Origin: Pseudomonas alcaliphila JAB1
GTDB taxonomy: Bacteria; Pseudomonadota; Gammaproteobacteria; Pseudomonadales; Pseudomonadaceae
Length of the DNA: 64,000 nt
NCBI RefSeq assembly: GCF_001941865.1
Contig: NZ_CP016162.1
Location: forward strand, 3,595,501-3,659,500
Direction: 5' to 3'
Part shown: positions 29,135-39,214 of the stretch, in pieces
Numbering within the stretch: position 1 is the first letter of the stretch
Layout of the letters: each line of letters begins with the position of its first letter
Translations under genes and position numbers: made by a program
Notes under the pieces: model-generated
The model's input: only the letters and a program-made list of their open reading frames with translations
Database searches by the model: none
What the model was told of the DNA's origin: nothing

Positions 29135-29170
29135 GTAGGGTGTCGCGGGGCCGCTTAGGCCGCGCGCACC
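29135..29170 (+). repeat. Long GTAG REP variant, copy 3
   Basis: GTAGGGTGTCGCGGGGCC ... TTAGGCCGCGCGCACC, immediately before the kinase-like gene. It lies inside a direct duplication of that gene's start region (29092 onward and 29168 onward). Confidence 0.75.
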
Positions 29171-29183
29171 AACAGGACCCGAC

Positions 29184-30263
29184 ATGCCTCCCGAACAACA
29201 ACGCCGCCAAAGCCAACTGGCCTTCGCCGCTAGCCGCGCCGAACTGGAGGTGGGCTCGCTCGCCGGTTGCCCGCTGCCTCTCGAACACCTGCTGGCCACC
29301 CGCCCCGGCAGCCCCTGGGTACGCCGCCACTTTGCCGGTGGGCTGACCGCCGAGGTTTACCAACTGGAGGCCAGCGGCCGCCTGTGGACCCTCAAGCGCG
29401 CACGCAACCCGTGCAAGGTGCAGAACCCCGACGGCCAGACCTCCTTTCTCAACGAGGTGCAGCGCCGCGGCGAACTGCAGGCGCTCAAGCGCCAGGCGGA
29501 CTGGCACGAGGCCCTGGCCGGCATCGTCGAGACCCGTTACGCCAGCTACCGCCACGGCCTGCTGCTGTCGCCCTGGATCGCCGGCGAGGCGATCAGTGAA
29601 TGGGACGAGCGGCGCCTGCTGCAACTGTTCGATACGCTGCTGGCGCTGCTGCAGCTGGGCTTCTTCGAGTGGGACCTGTGCCCGGGCAACCTGCTCGACG
29701 ACGGCCGCATCCGCCTGTTCGACTTCGGCTACATGTACCGCTTCGACCCGCTGCGCGCGTGTAACAGCAACGGGCTGCTGACGCCGCAGCACCACGGCGC
29801 CGAGCGCTTCGAAACGCGCTGCTACTACGCCTACCTGCTGGGCCTGGAGCGCGAGCGCGGGCAGAGCGCCGCCCTGGCCGCGCTGGAGCTGGAAAAGCGC
29901 ATCGCCCTGGAGTGCTACCAGCGTCTGCGCAGCAGGCTGATCAAGCGCGGCGCCAGCGCCTCGGTGCTGGCCTGGCTGGGCGGCATCATCGGCCAATGGC
30001 ACACGGCGCTACGCGGCGGGCTGGACGGTCTGTACCTGCGCGAGGCCTGGCGCTCGCATCTGAGCGATCTGGAGGATGATCTCGGCGGCCAGACCTGCAC
30101 AGCGCTGACCCTGCAGCGCATCGACTGGCTGCAGCAGTGCCTGCACGAATGCGGCGCCCAGCTGCAGCACCTGGAGCTGCTCGCCGGGCGCACCCCGGAC
30201 GCCTGGCGCGCCGAGCTGGAGCGGGCGCTGCAGCAGGCGCATGAGTGGCAGGTTAGGGAATAG
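29184..30263 (+). CDS. Protein-kinase-like fold phosphotransferase, unknown substrate
   Basis: A 359-residue cytoplasmic protein. The pattern WDLCPGNLLDDGRIRLFDFG (about 165-184) matches the catalytic loop and DFG motif of protein-kinase-like phosphotransferases (D....N then D.G). A possible ATP-anchoring lysine lies in RLWTLKRARN (about 66-75) after a GGLTAEVY glycine-rich turn. The C-terminal 130 residues are helical. It follows malS in the same direction, separated by two REPs, and has no obvious relative in enteric mal operons. A sugar-kinase or regulatory-kinase role is possible but unsupported. GACATG start with AGGA upstream. Confidence 0.6.
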   Translation: MPPEQQRRQSQLAFAASRAELEVGSLAGCPLPLEHLLATRPGSPWVRRHFAGGLTAEVYQLEASGRLWTLKRARNPCKVQNPDGQTSFLNEVQRRGELQALKRQADWHEALAGIVETRYASYRHGLLLSPWIAGEAISEWDERRLLQLFDTLLALLQLGFFEWDLCPGNLLDDGRIRLFDFGYMYRFDPLRACNSNGLLTPQHHGAERFETRCYYAYLLGLERERGQSAALAALELEKRIALECYQRLRSRLIKRGASASVLAWLGGIIGQWHTALRGGLDGLYLREAWRSHLSDLEDDLGGQTCTALTLQRIDWLQQCLHECGAQLQHLELLAGRTPDAWRAELERALQQAHEWQVRE

Positions 30264-30281
30264 GCGCGAGAGCGGCGGCTT

Positions 30282-30343
30282 GGTGCGCACGGCGCACCCT
30301 ACGAGCCCGGCGACGCCCAACCGTAGGGTGCGCCATGCGCACC
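30282..30343. repeat. Inverted REP pair (BIME), GTAG-GGTGCGC family
   Basis: Copies at 30282-30302 (ending CTAC) and 30323-30343 (starting GTAG) are 20 bp apart and point outward from each other. The pair sits between the kinase-like gene and the 3' end of the RAYT gene. Confidence 0.85.
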
Positions 30344-30371
30344 ACAACCGCCAAATTACCCGGCGTCTCGG

Positions 30372-30902
30372 CTATTCGCCAAACGCGCCCTCGTCCTCCG
30401 CCACCCCGCCCCAATCCGCCGGATACACGCCCTCGCGCACCAGGCGATGGAAGCTCGACCACGGCCAATCCACCACCTGCTGCACCAGTCCATGGCGCAC
30501 CGGACTCCAATGCAGGTAATCCAGGTGTCGGCGCAGATCCTGCTCGTCGCGGATGCGGTGTTCCCAAAATCGCCTTTGCCACAAGCCCGCCTCGCGGCGC
30601 AGACGCCGGCTCAGGCTGACGCCCTCGGATTGCGGCAGGGCCTGGCTGCTCAGGCGTTTGATCATCGACCAGCGCAGGCTGAACTCGGCATCACCCGGTG
30701 GCAGTTGCCACAGGCAGTGCAGGTGATCGGGCAGCAGCACCCAGCCCTTGATGATGAATGGATAGCTCTGGCGCACCTGCTCGATGGCGCCGCGCAATGC
30801 GGCGCGCACCGGCGCTTCGGTAAGAAGCGGCCGGCGCTGGTGGCTGACCAGGGTGAAGAAATAGCAGGCGCCCTGTTCCCGGGCGCGGCGGTAGTCGGAC
30901 AT
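30372..30902 (-). CDS. REP-associated tyrosine transposase (RAYT, IS200-like Y1)
   Basis: A 176-residue single-domain Y1 transposase. The metal-binding HUH motif is HLH in LLPDHLHCLWQLP (about 57-69). The likely nucleophile tyrosine is in RRHLDYLHWSPVRHGL (about 127-142), followed by the family signature WPWSSFHRLV. RAYTs nick and move REP hairpins in trans and are usually single-copy domesticated genes flanked by their REPs. Here GTAG hairpins lie on both sides (30282-30343 and 30977-31054). Start ATG 30902 follows AGGAGACAGGGA. The reading frame is intact. Confidence 0.9.
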   Translation of the reverse strand: MSDYRRAREQGACYFFTLVSHQRRPLLTEAPVRAALRGAIEQVRQSYPFIIKGWVLLPDHLHCLWQLPPGDAEFSLRWSMIKRLSSQALPQSEGVSLSRRLRREAGLWQRRFWEHRIRDEQDLRRHLDYLHWSPVRHGLVQQVVDWPWSSFHRLVREGVYPADWGGVAEDEGAFGE

Positions 30903-30976
30903 TCCCTGTCTCCTGAACGCTGTCGCCGCTTCAGGATAGTCGGTGGTGGCAGTGTTGCAGCGGGCTCGATGGATCG

Positions 30977-31054
30977 GGGCGCACGGCGCACCCTACGGTT
31001 CGTGGCATCGGCGTCGTCGTAGGGTGTCGCGGGGCCGCCTGGGCTATGCGCACC
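30977..31054. repeat. REP pair: short copy and long GTAG variant, copy 4
   Basis: A slightly degenerate short copy (GGCGCACGGCGCACCCTAC, 30978-30996) faces a long-form copy (31019-31054, GTAGGGTGTCGCGGGGCC ... GCGCACC). They lie upstream of the RAYT gene and downstream of the amylase stop. Confidence 0.75.
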
Positions 31055-31064
31055 AACCCGCGAA

Positions 31065-32732
31065 CTAGAAACTCCCCGCGGTACTGGCCCCTGCCGCCAC
31101 CGTCACGCTGTTGTTGCCGCCCGGCTGCCAGGTCTTGACCTGGGTCGGGTTGCTTTCGCTGCGGACGATGCACTTCCACTGCACCTGCTGGCCGGCCGGT
31201 AGGGCGATGCTGCCTTTCCAGGTCGGGTAGGCGCTGGTATCGGTCAGGCGCACGGCGCCGGCCGGGCTCCAATTGCCCAGCTGGGCGACGTTGCCCACCG
31301 CGTAGACGCTGTCGCCCCGCTGGGTCACGCCGTTGTCACAGCGGAAGTTGACGCTGACCAGATCGCCCTGCTCCTCATCGTCACTCTGACCGCTGCGCCA
31401 GATACGGATCGCGCCGTTGTCAGTGTTGAGCGCCTGGGTGAAGTCGCCGCTGGCCACCTGGCCGGGCGTGGACAGGTTGGAGTCCAGGGCGATCAGCAAT
31501 TGCTGCCGGCTGCCGCTGACTGTCGCCACCAGGCCGGAGAAACCCGAGTGGAACTGGATCGCCGAGGCCGCCTTGACCCCCGCCGCACGACGGATCTGGA
31601 TCAGTTGGCGGATGAAGTCGCCATGACCCCAGTCATACATGTGCGGCCAGTACACCACCGGTGTACCCGGGCTGCTGAGGATGTAGGCGTAGGCCTGCTT
31701 CAGCCGCGCGTCCGGCAGCGGCCAGTGATGCTGACCGCCGTGCGGGCCGGGCGAGTAGCCGGTGTCGTGGTTGTCGACGAAGGTCACCGCCACCTCGCGC
31801 CAGCGCGCATCGGGGTTGCCGTTGAGGCCGTGGCGCCAGTCGGCGATGCCGCCGTTCTGCATGCGCTCCTTGAGGGCGAAGTCGAACACCGTGCACTTGG
31901 CGCGATCAGACCAGTCCTTGAGAATCTGCTGCCAGCTGGCGCCGTTGCGCCAGTCCCAGCTCGGGTACTCGCCCGGCGCCTTCCACAGCTCGCCGAGGCA
32001 GAAGCCGTTGTCGTGGGCATCGCTCATCCAGCTGGCAACCCGCTCGCCGGCGTAGCCGCGGACGAAGTCGAAGCGAAAGCCCCCGGCGCCATACTGGCTG
32101 CGCAGCCTGGCGAACTCGTCGCGGAACATCGCGTAGTTCTGCGGGTGGCCGGTATTGAGGTCGGCGTCGCCGCCCATGAAACGGTCGCCGTCGTCGCAGT
32201 CGTTGGCGTAGTTGCCCGGATCATTGCAGTCGTGGCGCCACAGCCCCTGGCCGGCCGGCAGGTTGATCTCCTTGTCCGGGTAGCCGCGGTTCATGTGGTT
32301 GGGCACCACGTCGTAGATGGGTTTGACCCCGGCCGCATTGAGCGCGCCGGCGGCCTGCCTGAGCAGGCTGTCGCTGCCATAGCGACCGTTCTTGTTGAAG
32401 TCGTGCCAGAAGTAGCCCTCGCCGCCGCCCGAGGTGCCGTTGCCGGGGTCGCTCCAACTGGAGAAGTCGCGCCAGGGCACCGGCATCCAGATCGCACTGA
32501 AACCATCGGCGGCCAGGGTCGGCGCCATGCTGGCCAGCGTCGCGTACCAGTTGCTCGAAGTACGCACGGTATTCCAGTGAAAGCCCTGGAGGATGATCTC
32601 GTCGCCGCCGTGGTAGCGCACGCCGCTGGTGGTCTTGCCTGGCGCGTCGGCGGCACGCACCAGATTGCCCCAGGGGTAGGCCAGCGGCGCCAGGGCCAGG
32701 GTCAGCGCGGCCAGTCGCAGGTATCGGTTCAT
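31065..32732 (-). CDS. amyP: Maltotetraose-forming amylase with CBM20 (maltotetraohydrolase)
   Basis: A 555-residue secreted GH13 exo-amylase very like P. stutzeri G4-amylase (about 548). It has a Sec signal peptide (about 1-27), then SGVRYHGGDEIILQGFHWN. The catalytic Asp is in GGFRFDFVRGY, the Glu in CLGELWKAP and the Asp in FVDNHDTGYS. A short linker (SGQSDDEEQG, about 450) joins a C-terminal CBM20 starch-binding domain (VSVNFRCDNGVTQRGDSVYA, then LGNWSP ... YPTWKG). It releases maltotetraose from starch chain ends outside the cell. It is divergent from lamB, with which it shares a control region. Product specificity is by family similarity. Confidence 0.92.
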   Translation of the reverse strand: MNRYLRLAALTLALAPLAYPWGNLVRAADAPGKTTSGVRYHGGDEIILQGFHWNTVRTSSNWYATLASMAPTLAADGFSAIWMPVPWRDFSSWSDPGNGTSGGGEGYFWHDFNKNGRYGSDSLLRQAAGALNAAGVKPIYDVVPNHMNRGYPDKEINLPAGQGLWRHDCNDPGNYANDCDDGDRFMGGDADLNTGHPQNYAMFRDEFARLRSQYGAGGFRFDFVRGYAGERVASWMSDAHDNGFCLGELWKAPGEYPSWDWRNGASWQQILKDWSDRAKCTVFDFALKERMQNGGIADWRHGLNGNPDARWREVAVTFVDNHDTGYSPGPHGGQHHWPLPDARLKQAYAYILSSPGTPVVYWPHMYDWGHGDFIRQLIQIRRAAGVKAASAIQFHSGFSGLVATVSGSRQQLLIALDSNLSTPGQVASGDFTQALNTDNGAIRIWRSGQSDDEEQGDLVSVNFRCDNGVTQRGDSVYAVGNVAQLGNWSPAGAVRLTDTSAYPTWKGSIALPAGQQVQWKCIVRSESNPTQVKTWQPGGNNSVTVAAGASTAGSF

Positions 32733-32881
32733 CTTGAAGCTCCGTTCTTGTCATTGTTGTGAGCATCCGACTACGGGGGCTGCCCCCGGATGGACTGATC
32801 GGCCGCCCGCACAGGCGAGCCGATGACGCCAGCCTGCCGCGCCCGGCGCCACCGCCAAACCTCCCCCGCGCAGTTTCCGCC

Positions 32882-34371
<1,490 letters not shown>

Positions 34372-34434
34372 GCGGTCGGGCATCCGTTGCATCCGGATGC
34401 CCGGCAATACCGTAACGCTGCTCCTGTGGTCCTT

Positions 34435-34466
34435 GCCCCGGTTCTGCAATAGGCCGGGGCCTTTTA
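34435..34466 (+). terminator. Intrinsic terminator/attenuator between lamB and malM
   Basis: GCCCCGG (34435-34441) pairs with CCGGGGC (34454-34460) and is followed by CTTTTA. It would limit read-through from lamB into malM. Confidence 0.65.
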
Positions 34467-34496
34467 CCAGGCGTGACATAAAAAGAGGAATAATCC

Positions 34497-35420
34497 ATGC
34501 CACCGTTCAAGATCGCCAGCCTCGCGCTGCTCACTGTCCTGTTAACCGGCTGCGCCAGCGAACCGCTGCGCCGCATCGACGCCCTGAGCGCCAGCCCGGC
34601 GCCCCTGCAGACCTCCGCCGGCAGCGCCGAACAGGCCCTGGCCACCGCGCCCTCCTGCTGCGCCTCGCTGCGCGAGCTGCCCTACCAGCCGATACCGGTG
34701 AACTTCAGCGGCGAGGCGCGCATCGACACCAGCGCCCCGGCGTTCGCCTTCGACAGCGGCAAGAGTTTTTTCCGTGCCTTCCAGTTGCCGGCCGCCAGTA
34801 AGTCGTTCGAGATCCGCCTGTACAGCCAGGCCGGTGAGACGGTGCTGGCGCCCAACGCCATGCTGCTCGACAGCCAGTTCCGCGTTACCCGCCTGCTCGG
34901 CGCCGAGGACTTCGTCTACGCCCCGGCCTCCGGCTTCAAGGGCGACAGCCTGGACGCGCGCCTGCGCGTCGACCGCCTGTATCCGGACAATCCGGGCAAC
35001 GAACACTACCTGGTGCTCTACACCAGCGAGGCGCAGATGCGCGGCCAGACCGTCATCGAACACCCGGCCAAGGCCTTCGCCCGCGCCCTCGGCAACGAGG
35101 CGCCGAACATCCCCGACCCGGTGGCCAGGCATGCGCCGGTGGGGATGATCAAGATGGTGCTGATCGAGGACAAGGTGGCCGGCCAGCAGGCCAACACCTA
35201 TGTGCCGCCGTTCAGCATCGGTCGCGAGATGGGCAACCAGCTGCCCAGCGTGCCGGCCCCGGCGGTACTGCCGGAAACCCAGGCCTACTACCGCCAGGGC
35301 ATCGACGCTGCGCTGGCGAACAAGGACCTCGAACGCGCCCTGCGCCTGGCCGACGAAGCCGCGCGGGTCGGCGACGCCAGCGCCAAGGCCTATCTGCTCG
35401 AACGCATCCAGATCCGCTGA
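34497..35420 (+). CDS. malM: MalM-like maltose-operon periplasmic protein
   Basis: A 307-residue protein (E. coli MalM is 306) with a lipoprotein-type signal ending LLTGCAS (lipobox, Cys about 18). The body resembles MalM: an alanine-rich stretch, CCASLRELPYQPIPV, and the beta-rich C-terminal domain with FRAFQLPAASKSFEIRL. E. coli malM follows lamB, as here. Its function is not established. ATG 34497 follows AAGAGGAA. Separated from lamB by 125 bp containing the terminator at 34435. Confidence 0.85.
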   Translation: MPPFKIASLALLTVLLTGCASEPLRRIDALSASPAPLQTSAGSAEQALATAPSCCASLRELPYQPIPVNFSGEARIDTSAPAFAFDSGKSFFRAFQLPAASKSFEIRLYSQAGETVLAPNAMLLDSQFRVTRLLGAEDFVYAPASGFKGDSLDARLRVDRLYPDNPGNEHYLVLYTSEAQMRGQTVIEHPAKAFARALGNEAPNIPDPVARHAPVGMIKMVLIEDKVAGQQANTYVPPFSIGREMGNQLPSVPAPAVLPETQAYYRQGIDAALANKDLERALRLADEAARVGDASAKAYLLERIQIR

Positions 35421-35464
35421 AACGATCGTCCCGGGGTGACCCGGCCGGCGTCAATGCCGTAGCC

Positions 35465-35542
35465 GTAGGAGCCCCGCCACGGGGCGAAGCTGTGTTGGTT
35501 CCGGGTGCCGCCCCGCGCATTCGCCGCGGGGCGCAGCTCTAC
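35465..35542. repeat. Inverted REP pair, GTAGGAGCCCCGCC family
   Basis: Two facing hairpins (GTAGGAGCCCCGCCACGGGG and TTCGCCGCGGGGCGCAGCTC) in the gap between malM and the second malE-like gene. Confidence 0.75.
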
Positions 35543-35587
35543 AAAGGCGGGCAGGTTGAACGACTGACCGCACAACCAGAGGTCGAG

Positions 35588-36832
35588 ATGAGAACAACAA
35601 AAAAGCTCGCGACACTGATTCTGCTGTGCACTGCCACCTGGCCTGCTCTGGCCTTCGAGAAGAACGTGCTGACCGTCTGGATCGGCCAGGACAAGGGCTT
35701 CAAGGGCCTTGCCGAGATCGGCCAGCGCTTTACCGCCGACAGCGGCATGCCGGTCAGGGTCGCCACCCCGGACGACCTCGCCGTCCAGTACGACAAGTTC
35801 GCCGCCACGGCCAAGGGTCCGGATATCGTCATCTTCGCCCACGACCGCTTCGGCTCGTGGATCAACAACGGCCTGCTCGAAGCGGTCCAGCCCAGCGCAG
35901 AGGCCCTTCAGCGCGCCCCCGGGTTCGCCTGGGAAGCGCTGACCGTGGGCACCCAGCGTTTCGGCTATCCCCTGGCCACCGAAGTGGTCAGCCTGATCTA
36001 CAATCGCAGGCTGCTGGCCAACCCGCCGCGCACCCTCTCCGAGGTCACCGCGCTGGACGGACGCTTGCGCGCCCAGGGCAGGCGCGCCATCGCCTGGGAC
36101 TACAACAACCTGTATTTCTCCTGGCCGATCATCGCCGGCGCCGGCGGCTACAGCCTGCGCAAGCAGGGCGGCATCTACGACCTGGCCGATGTCGGCGTCG
36201 CCACCCCTGGCGCCATCGCCGGTATGCAGGCGCTCAAGCAACTGCTCGACGACGGCGTGCTGGAACCCGGTGACGATTACGCCAGTGCTCTGGAAGGCTT
36301 CAAGCAGGGTCGCATCGCCATGATCGTCAATGGCCCCTGGGTGTGGAACGAGCTGCGTGACGCCGGCCTCGACTTCGCCATCGACCACGTACCGGGCATC
36401 GACGACGCGCGCCGCGGCCGCCCCTTCGTCGGCATCCTCGCCGCCGCGATCAACGCCAACAGCCCGCACAAGGCGCAGGCACGACGCTTCGTCGAGGACT
36501 ACCTGAGCAGCGCCGAGGGCCTGCATAGCCTCAACGCCGACAAGCCGCTGGGTGCGGTGGCCAACCATGAGGTCATGGCCCAGCTGCGCCACGACCCGCT
36601 GATCGATCACACCTACGAGTCAGCCGCCAGCGGCGAGATCATGCCGGACATCCCGGAGATGAAGCGCTTCTGGGCTCTGTTCAGCTCTCGTCTGGGCGCC
36701 ATGTTCAAGGGCGAGAAGCCGATCGCCGCCACCCTGGAACAGATCGCCCAACGCCTGCGCGCCGCCGGCGAGGTGCAGGCCTGGCGCCGTCGCCATTATC
36801 CAGCTGCCGACTCCACGGCGGGGTCGCTCTGA
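35588..36832 (+). CDS. Second MalE-like maltodextrin-binding protein
   Basis: A 414-residue periplasmic binding protein with signal peptide (cleavage near PALA) and mature start FEKNVLTVWIGQDKGFKGLA, clearly paralogous to MalE at 25546. It has no permease genes beside it. Conserved MalE-type segments include VIFAHDRFGSW, GYPLATEVVSLIYN and MIVNGPWVW. It stands between malM and a convergent chemoreceptor gene, so it may feed the same MalFGK2 or a chemosensory signal. An AACAACAA motif overlaps codons 2-5. A strong terminator follows at 36869. Confidence 0.85.
   Translation: MRTTKKLATLILLCTATWPALAFEKNVLTVWIGQDKGFKGLAEIGQRFTADSGMPVRVATPDDLAVQYDKFAATAKGPDIVIFAHDRFGSWINNGLLEAVQPSAEALQRAPGFAWEALTVGTQRFGYPLATEVVSLIYNRRLLANPPRTLSEVTALDGRLRAQGRRAIAWDYNNLYFSWPIIAGAGGYSLRKQGGIYDLADVGVATPGAIAGMQALKQLLDDGVLEPGDDYASALEGFKQGRIAMIVNGPWVWNELRDAGLDFAIDHVPGIDDARRGRPFVGILAAAINANSPHKAQARRFVEDYLSSAEGLHSLNADKPLGAVANHEVMAQLRHDPLIDHTYESAASGEIMPDIPEMKRFWALFSSRLGAMFKGEKPIAATLEQIAQRLRAAGEVQAWRRRHYPAADSTAGSL
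35593..35600 (+). promoter_or_regulatory. Hfq/Crc-type CA motif in the first codons of the second malE
   Basis: AACAACAA, followed by AAAA, lies 3 nt after the ATG, a position where Hfq/Crc could block initiation. Confidence 0.5.
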
Positions 36833-36868
36833 GCGGCCCCACTCTCCAATCCCCTCCAGGGACATTCG

Positions 36869-36893
36869 GGCGGCTTCGGCCGCCTTCTTTTTT
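36869..36893 (+). terminator. Intrinsic terminator after the second malE-like gene
   Basis: GGCGGC-TTCG-GCCGCC stem-loop followed by TTCTTTTTT. Confidence 0.9.
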
Positions 36894-36912
36894 GGCGATG
36901 CCCCAGCTTGGG

Positions 36913-36985
36913 TAGGGTGGGCGGCGCAGGGTCAAGTTATGGGCATCTCCACGCAACTCGAGCGCCGCGTAACCCGCCATGGCGC
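36913..36985. repeat. REP-like pair, GTAGGGTGGG family
   Basis: GTAGGGTGGGCGGCGC faces GCGCCGCGTAACCCGCC, related to the block at 15267-15428. It occupies part of the gap between the second malE and the chemoreceptor gene. Confidence 0.55.
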
Positions 36986-37073
36986 TGTGTCGGTAGACCA
37001 TCTGGATGGGCTATGGCGCGTTGACCGTTGCTGTGGTTTGCCCCCGCTTCGCGCCGGAGCCCACTACTTTCCT

Positions 37074-37094
37074 GGTGCGCACGGCGCACCCTAC
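37074..37094 (-). repeat. REP, GTAG-GGTGCGC family
   Basis: GGTGCGCACGGCGCACC followed by CTAC, 22 bp from the end of the chemoreceptor gene. Confidence 0.8.
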
Positions 37095-37115
37095 GCCGTG
37101 CGCAAGATTCCCGCT

Positions 37116-39038
37116 CTACACGCGGAAGCGGCTGACCATGGACTGCAGCTGGCCGCCCAGGCGCGCCAGCTCGGCCGAGGATTTGGCCGTTTCGTCGCTG
37201 GCGCTGGCGGTCTGCTCGGAGACGTCGCGCACGCTGAGGATGCTGCGGCTGATTTCCTCGGCCACCGCGCTCTGTTCTTCCGCAGCGGCGGCGATCTGCT
37301 GGTTCATCGACTGGATGTTGGACACCGCCAGGGTGATGCTGCCCAGCGAGTCGCCGGCCTTGCGCGTCAGCTCGACGCTGCTGTCGGTGAGGTTGCGACT
37401 GTTGCGCATTACCGCGGCGACCTGCTGGGTGCCGCTCTGCAAGCCGGCGATCAGGGCCTCGATCTCCTCGGTGGATTTCTGCGTGCGCTGCGCTAGGCCA
37501 CGCACCTCGTCGGCGACCACGGCGAAACCGCGTCCCGCTTCGCCGGCACGCGCCGCCTCGATGGCGGCGTTGAGCGCCAGCAGGTTGGTCTGCTCGGCCA
37601 CCGACTTGATCACGTCCATCACGCTGCCGATCTTGTCGCTTTCCTGCTGCAGCCCGGTCATCGCCTCGGAGGAACGCCCCACTTCTGCAGCCAGATGCTC
37701 GATCTGCGAAATCACCTCGGCCACTACCTGGTCGCCCAGGCGCGCCTGGCCGTCCGCGTCGTTAGCCGCCTGCGAGGCTTGCTCGGCGTTGCGCGCCACT
37801 TCCTGGACAGTGGCGGACATCTCATGCATGGCGGTGGCCACCTGATCGGTCTCGCTCTTCTGACTGTTGGCGCCAGCGCTGGTCTGCTCGGTGACCGCCG
37901 ACAGCTCTTCGGCGGCGCTGGCGATCTGGGTGACGCTGTCGCGGATGCCGCCGATCAGCTCGCGCAGGGTCGTGGCCATGTGCTGGATGCCCTGCTGCAG
38001 TAGGCCCATCTCGTCACGGCGATCGACCCGCACGCTGGCGGTCAGGTCGCCATCGGCAATGCGCTGCACCGCACCCAGGGTGTCCTGCAATGGGCGGGTG
38101 ATCTGACGGGTGATGATCCAGGCAGCCAAAACGCCGAAGAGCAGGGCCAGCAGCGTGGCGCCGACCTGCAGACTACGCGCCTGGGCACTTTCAATGGCCA
38201 TGCGCTCCATCTGGAACTTGTACAGCGTATCGCTGATACGGACGATTTCGCCCTGCTGATCGGTCATTTCCTGACGGGTACGGGCGATATCGGCAGTGGC
38301 GGCCTTGAACGCCTGCACCGTCTGCTCGAGCTGGCCGAGCGCCGTGGAGATCCGCCGCACAGCATCCTGCTGGGCGCTACCGAAAACCTGCTCCAGTGCA
38401 GCGAGGCTGGCGCGGGCAGTGCCGATGCGCTCGGCAAGGGCCTGCTCGGTCTGGGCATCGGCTGCGCTTTCATAGCGCTCAAGCAGATAATGCAGACGCA
38501 GCAGCTCACCATGAGTGAGCGTCAGGGCCTGCAGCTGCTCGAAGCGGCGACCGTCGTATTCCGGCAGCAGCTCCACGCTGCGCCGCATCGCGCCCAGCAG
38601 TTCGCTCAGCTGCTGGTCTTCGCTATTCACCTGGCCACGTGCCTGCTCGGCGGCCGTGTAGGCAGCACGCATACCCGCCAGTGAGCGCTGGTAATCCTGG
38701 TTGTAGCGGTCCTGCTCCTGCAGCAGCTTGACGTTGACCGGATTGGTGAAGGTCCCCAGCAGCTTCTTCTGCTGCTCGAGATAGAGGTTCAGGTTGGTCA
38801 GCAGACGCTCGGTGCTGGCGGCGTCGCCCTTTGCCAGCATGAACTGCAGGCGGGCGATACGCAGGTTGGTCAGCGTTGCGTTGAGTTGGGTGATCTCGCT
38901 CATCCAGGTGCTGCGCTGGATCACGCTGCCCAGGCCGCTCCAGGCGGTCCAGGCCAGAGCCAGGGTGAGAGCCAGCACCAGGCCGAAGCCAAGGGCAAGC
39001 TTGCGGGTGACGCTGAGGTTGGCAAACCAGGTATTCAT
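37116..39038 (-). CDS. Methyl-accepting chemotaxis protein with HBM-type sensor
   Basis: A 640-residue chemoreceptor: TM1 about 12-32, a roughly 255-residue all-helical periplasmic domain (about 35-290) of the size and style of helical bimodular (HBM) sensors, TM2 near 292-312, HAMP ([20 protein letters not shown]), and the signalling domain with hairpin tip [23 protein letters not shown] receptors such as P. putida McpS sense organic acids, but the ligand here is not predictable. The gene converges on the second malE-like gene. The upstream extension to 39182 lacks TM context; ATG 39038 is chosen. Confidence 0.88.
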   Translation of the reverse strand: MNTWFANLSVTRKLALGFGLVLALTLALAWTAWSGLGSVIQRSTWMSEITQLNATLTNLRIARLQFMLAKGDAASTERLLTNLNLYLEQQKKLLGTFTNPVNVKLLQEQDRYNQDYQRSLAGMRAAYTAAEQARGQVNSEDQQLSELLGAMRRSVELLPEYDGRRFEQLQALTLTHGELLRLHYLLERYESAADAQTEQALAERIGTARASLAALEQVFGSAQQDAVRRISTALGQLEQTVQAFKAATADIARTRQEMTDQQGEIVRISDTLYKFQMERMAIESAQARSLQVGATLLALLFGVLAAWIITRQITRPLQDTLGAVQRIADGDLTASVRVDRRDEMGLLQQGIQHMATTLRELIGGIRDSVTQIASAAEELSAVTEQTSAGANSQKSETDQVATAMHEMSATVQEVARNAEQASQAANDADGQARLGDQVVAEVISQIEHLAAEVGRSSEAMTGLQQESDKIGSVMDVIKSVAEQTNLLALNAAIEAARAGEAGRGFAVVADEVRGLAQRTQKSTEEIEALIAGLQSGTQQVAAVMRNSRNLTDSSVELTRKAGDSLGSITLAVSNIQSMNQQIAAAAEEQSAVAEEISRSILSVRDVSEQTASASDETAKSSAELARLGGQLQSMVSRFRV

Positions 39039-39214
39039 GACAATTCTCCAACTGTTCGATGACAGGCAGTTCGGGTTTAGCTGGAGAATTGTTTTTGTAG
39101 AGCCAGCACAAGGCCTGTGCTGACGCTCCGCGCGCCGCTCTAGGCACATAGGCAGGGAAAAATTTCGCGAACAATCATTCACGTGCGACTGCCCCGCTCG
39201 CCGGGGCGGGTTCT

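Noticed and set aside
32728..32760. Hfq/Crc motif at the G4-amylase start
   Set aside because: The A-rich leader (ACAACAATGACAAGAAC) does not contain an exact AAnAAnAA, so it was not listed with the others.
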